A stretch of 7,164 nucleotides of DNA, from positions 1 through 7,164 of the forward strand of contig JABSPG010000193.1 of NCBI GenBank assembly GCA_013214445.1. Direction: 5' to 3'. Positions 6,027 to 7,164 of the stretch are shown here, piece after piece (position 1 is the stretch's first letter; every line of letters starts with the position of its first letter). The notes under the pieces are model-generated. The model saw only the letters and a list, made by a program, of their open reading frames with translations. It ran no database searches and had not been told where the DNA came from. This DNA is from Ekhidna sp. Its GTDB lineage: Bacteria; Bacteroidota; Bacteroidia; Cytophagales; Cyclobacteriaceae. The position numbers and the translations under genes were made by a program.

Positions 6027-6079
6027 TTTCTTCTAAACCTGTAGCCTAACATTGTCATCATAGAAAGAAGCCCAACGAT

Positions 6080-7164
6080 ATGAAAAAAACTTTACTTGCT
6101 TTTCTCACAATCTCCCTTTGCTACATTGCAATAGCACAAACTACGGTCAATACAGACATCTCAAGCAGCACCACCTGGAACCTTGCTGGAAGTCCTTACA
6201 CGATCACCAACAACATTGATGTAGATCCGGGTGCAACACTGACCATTCAAGAAGATGTGATTGTACAGTTTAACAGTGCGGTTAAAATGACCGTACTTGG
6301 TACATTAGAAGCAGATGGTGCCACCTTCACATCCGCCTCTGGAACACCAAGCGCTGGAGCATGGAATACCATCGAAGTGGGAAGTACAACTACTCCTGGT
6401 ACTGTCACTTTGAATAATTCTCAGATAATTTACGCTATATCAGGACTTGATATAAGAAATGGAAATATCACCGCTTCGAATACCGACTTTACCTCAATAA
6501 GCACCAATGGTATCCGAGCTTCCTCCTCATCTGCAGGCACTGCTGTTGATCTGACAGTCTCAAACGCTGATTTCAATGCTGTAGGAAATTACGGATTGTT
6601 TATTGAAAACACCAGCACAGGCACCATGACCGCATCAGCTACAGATGTAACAATTAATACTGCGCAATTTTATGGAGCATTCCTCAGAGGTAATCCCACA
6701 CTCACACTCACTAATTCAAGCATTTCAAACACACAATATCCTGTTGGGATGGATACTGATTATAGTGTTGGAGCGCCAGATGTTACCTACTCGGGAACTA
6801 CTTCTTTTACCAACAATGAGTTTAATGGCGTAAGAGTCAACGATTCAAGAATGGTGACCGGTGACTTACAGTTGAGAAATCCTGGGTATCCCTATTTGAT
6901 GATATTTGGATTTACAGTCCCAGAGTCCTCTACCCTTTCCATCGACCCGGGGAATATTCTAAAATTTCAGACTAACAGCGCTCTTATCATTGAAGGCAAA
7001 TTACTTGCAGATGGTGACTTAAATGAAGCAATCTACTTTACCTCTTTAAAAGACGACAATGTAGGTGGCGATTCAAACAATGATGGAAGTACCACAGCTC
7101 CTGCTCCTAGAGATTGGACGGGAATCTTCTTTGACCCAGATTCAGACCCCACTTCAATTCTCGA
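6080..7164 (+). CDS. Secreted parallel beta-helix repeat protein, N-terminal part (3' end outside window)
   Basis: The frame opens at ATG 6080 and has no stop before the window ends, giving 361 codons plus two bases. It starts with a signal peptide, MKKTLLAFLTISLCYIAIA, with an A-I-A cleavage site before Q20. The mature part is rich in Thr, Ser and Asn and reads as short strands separated by turns, typical of right-handed parallel beta-helix proteins. A module appears twice: residues about 34-102 (SPYTI, then DPGATLTI, VLGTLEADGATFTS, AWNTIEV) and about 264-353 (YPYLM, then PESSTLSI, IEGKLLADG, YFTS, DWTGIFF). Between them are shorter strand repeats of the pattern strand-N/D-turn. A DSNNDG stretch (331-336) before the second tryptophan could be a calcium-binding loop. 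Bacteroidota proteins of this style commonly end in a type IX secretion sorting domain, which would lie beyond the window. It could be an adhesin or a carbohydrate-binding or degrading protein; no catalytic residues are evident. Confidence 0.85.
   Translation, partial: MKKTLLAFLTISLCYIAIAQTTVNTDISSSTTWNLAGSPYTITNNIDVDPGATLTIQEDVIVQFNSAVKMTVLGTLEADGATFTSASGTPSAGAWNTIEVGSTTTPGTVTLNNSQIIYAISGLDIRNGNITASNTDFTSISTNGIRASSSSAGTAVDLTVSNADFNAVGNYGLFIENTSTGTMTASATDVTINTAQFYGAFLRGNPTLTLTNSSISNTQYPVGMDTDYSVGAPDVTYSGTTSFTNNEFNGVRVNDSRMVTGDLQLRNPGYPYLMIFGFTVPESSTLSIDPGNILKFQTNSALIIEGKLLADGDLNEAIYFTSLKDDNVGGDSNNDGSTTAPAPRDWTGIFFDPDSDPTSIL

Larger units (their letters stand above)
5524..6079. other. 556-bp gap without a recognisable gene
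   Basis: All six frames are broken often and no stretch reads as a known protein. A minus-strand frame at 5431-5679 (82 codons) overlaps the lipoprotein gene and has no family resemblance. The region holds a nine-base T run (5590-5598) without a stem before it, and a series of short inverted repeats: TACCTT/AAGGTA (5748-5761), ACTCA/TGAGT with a four-base loop (5804-5817), CCAGC/GGCTGG-type arms (5859-5870), and CAGATAGAT/ATCTATCTG (5980-6012). The last lies just upstream of the secreted-protein gene. The rest could be a decayed gene, a long leader, or a small RNA locus; nothing in the bases decides between these. Confidence 0.5.

Noticed and set aside
1..7164. Mobile elements, CRISPR array, tRNA, toxin-antitoxin or defence genes
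   Set aside because: No transposase or integrase motif, regular repeat-spacer pattern, tRNA fold or defence-type gene pair was found on either strand.

Overview
The window looks like ordinary chromosome from a member of the Bacteroidota, probably a marine or aquatic relative of the Cytophagales. That placement is inferred from several features. Lipoprotein signal peptides are followed by acidic residues. Starts lack Shine-Dalgarno sequences. The first gene is a Bacteroidota-style NUDIX protein with a C-terminal winged helix. A small outer-membrane-type barrel protein is present, and a large secreted beta-helix protein of the kind often exported by the type IX system lies at the right edge. 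Base composition is moderately AT-rich throughout. I see no insertion sequence, phage gene, CRISPR array, tRNA or rRNA.

Layout, left to right: (1) the 3' end of a NUDIX/NrtR-type gene (1-243, +); (2) a two-helix membrane protein of unknown function (383-892, +); (3) a convergent gene for a small exported, probably outer-membrane, protein (1036-1560, -); (4) a divergent intergenic region with a perfect 10-bp inverted repeat (1701-1740); (5) a di-heme cytochrome c peroxidase lipoprotein (1844-3040, +) and then a cytoplasmic peroxiredoxin-like protein (3199-3765, +); (6) a minus-strand pair, a 69-residue hypothetical protein followed by D-alanine--D-alanine ligase (5035 down to 3774); (7) a divergent small cysteine-rich lipoprotein with a lipocalin-like GxW motif (5080-5523, +); (8) a 556-bp stretch without a recognisable gene (5524-6079); and (9) the first 361 codons of a secreted parallel beta-helix protein that runs off the right edge (6080-7164, +).

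Functionally, the peroxidase and the peroxiredoxin-like gene are codirectional and could act on peroxides on the two sides of the inner membrane. They are 158 bp apart, so an operon is not certain. The Ddl pair serves peptidoglycan precursor synthesis. The remaining genes are envelope or secreted proteins without an assigned role. I found no convincing new multi-gene system. The most useful leads are the acidic lipoprotein signals (possible surface display of the peroxidase), the inverted repeats upstream of two exported-protein genes, the small gene paired with ddl, and the unfinished secreted protein.
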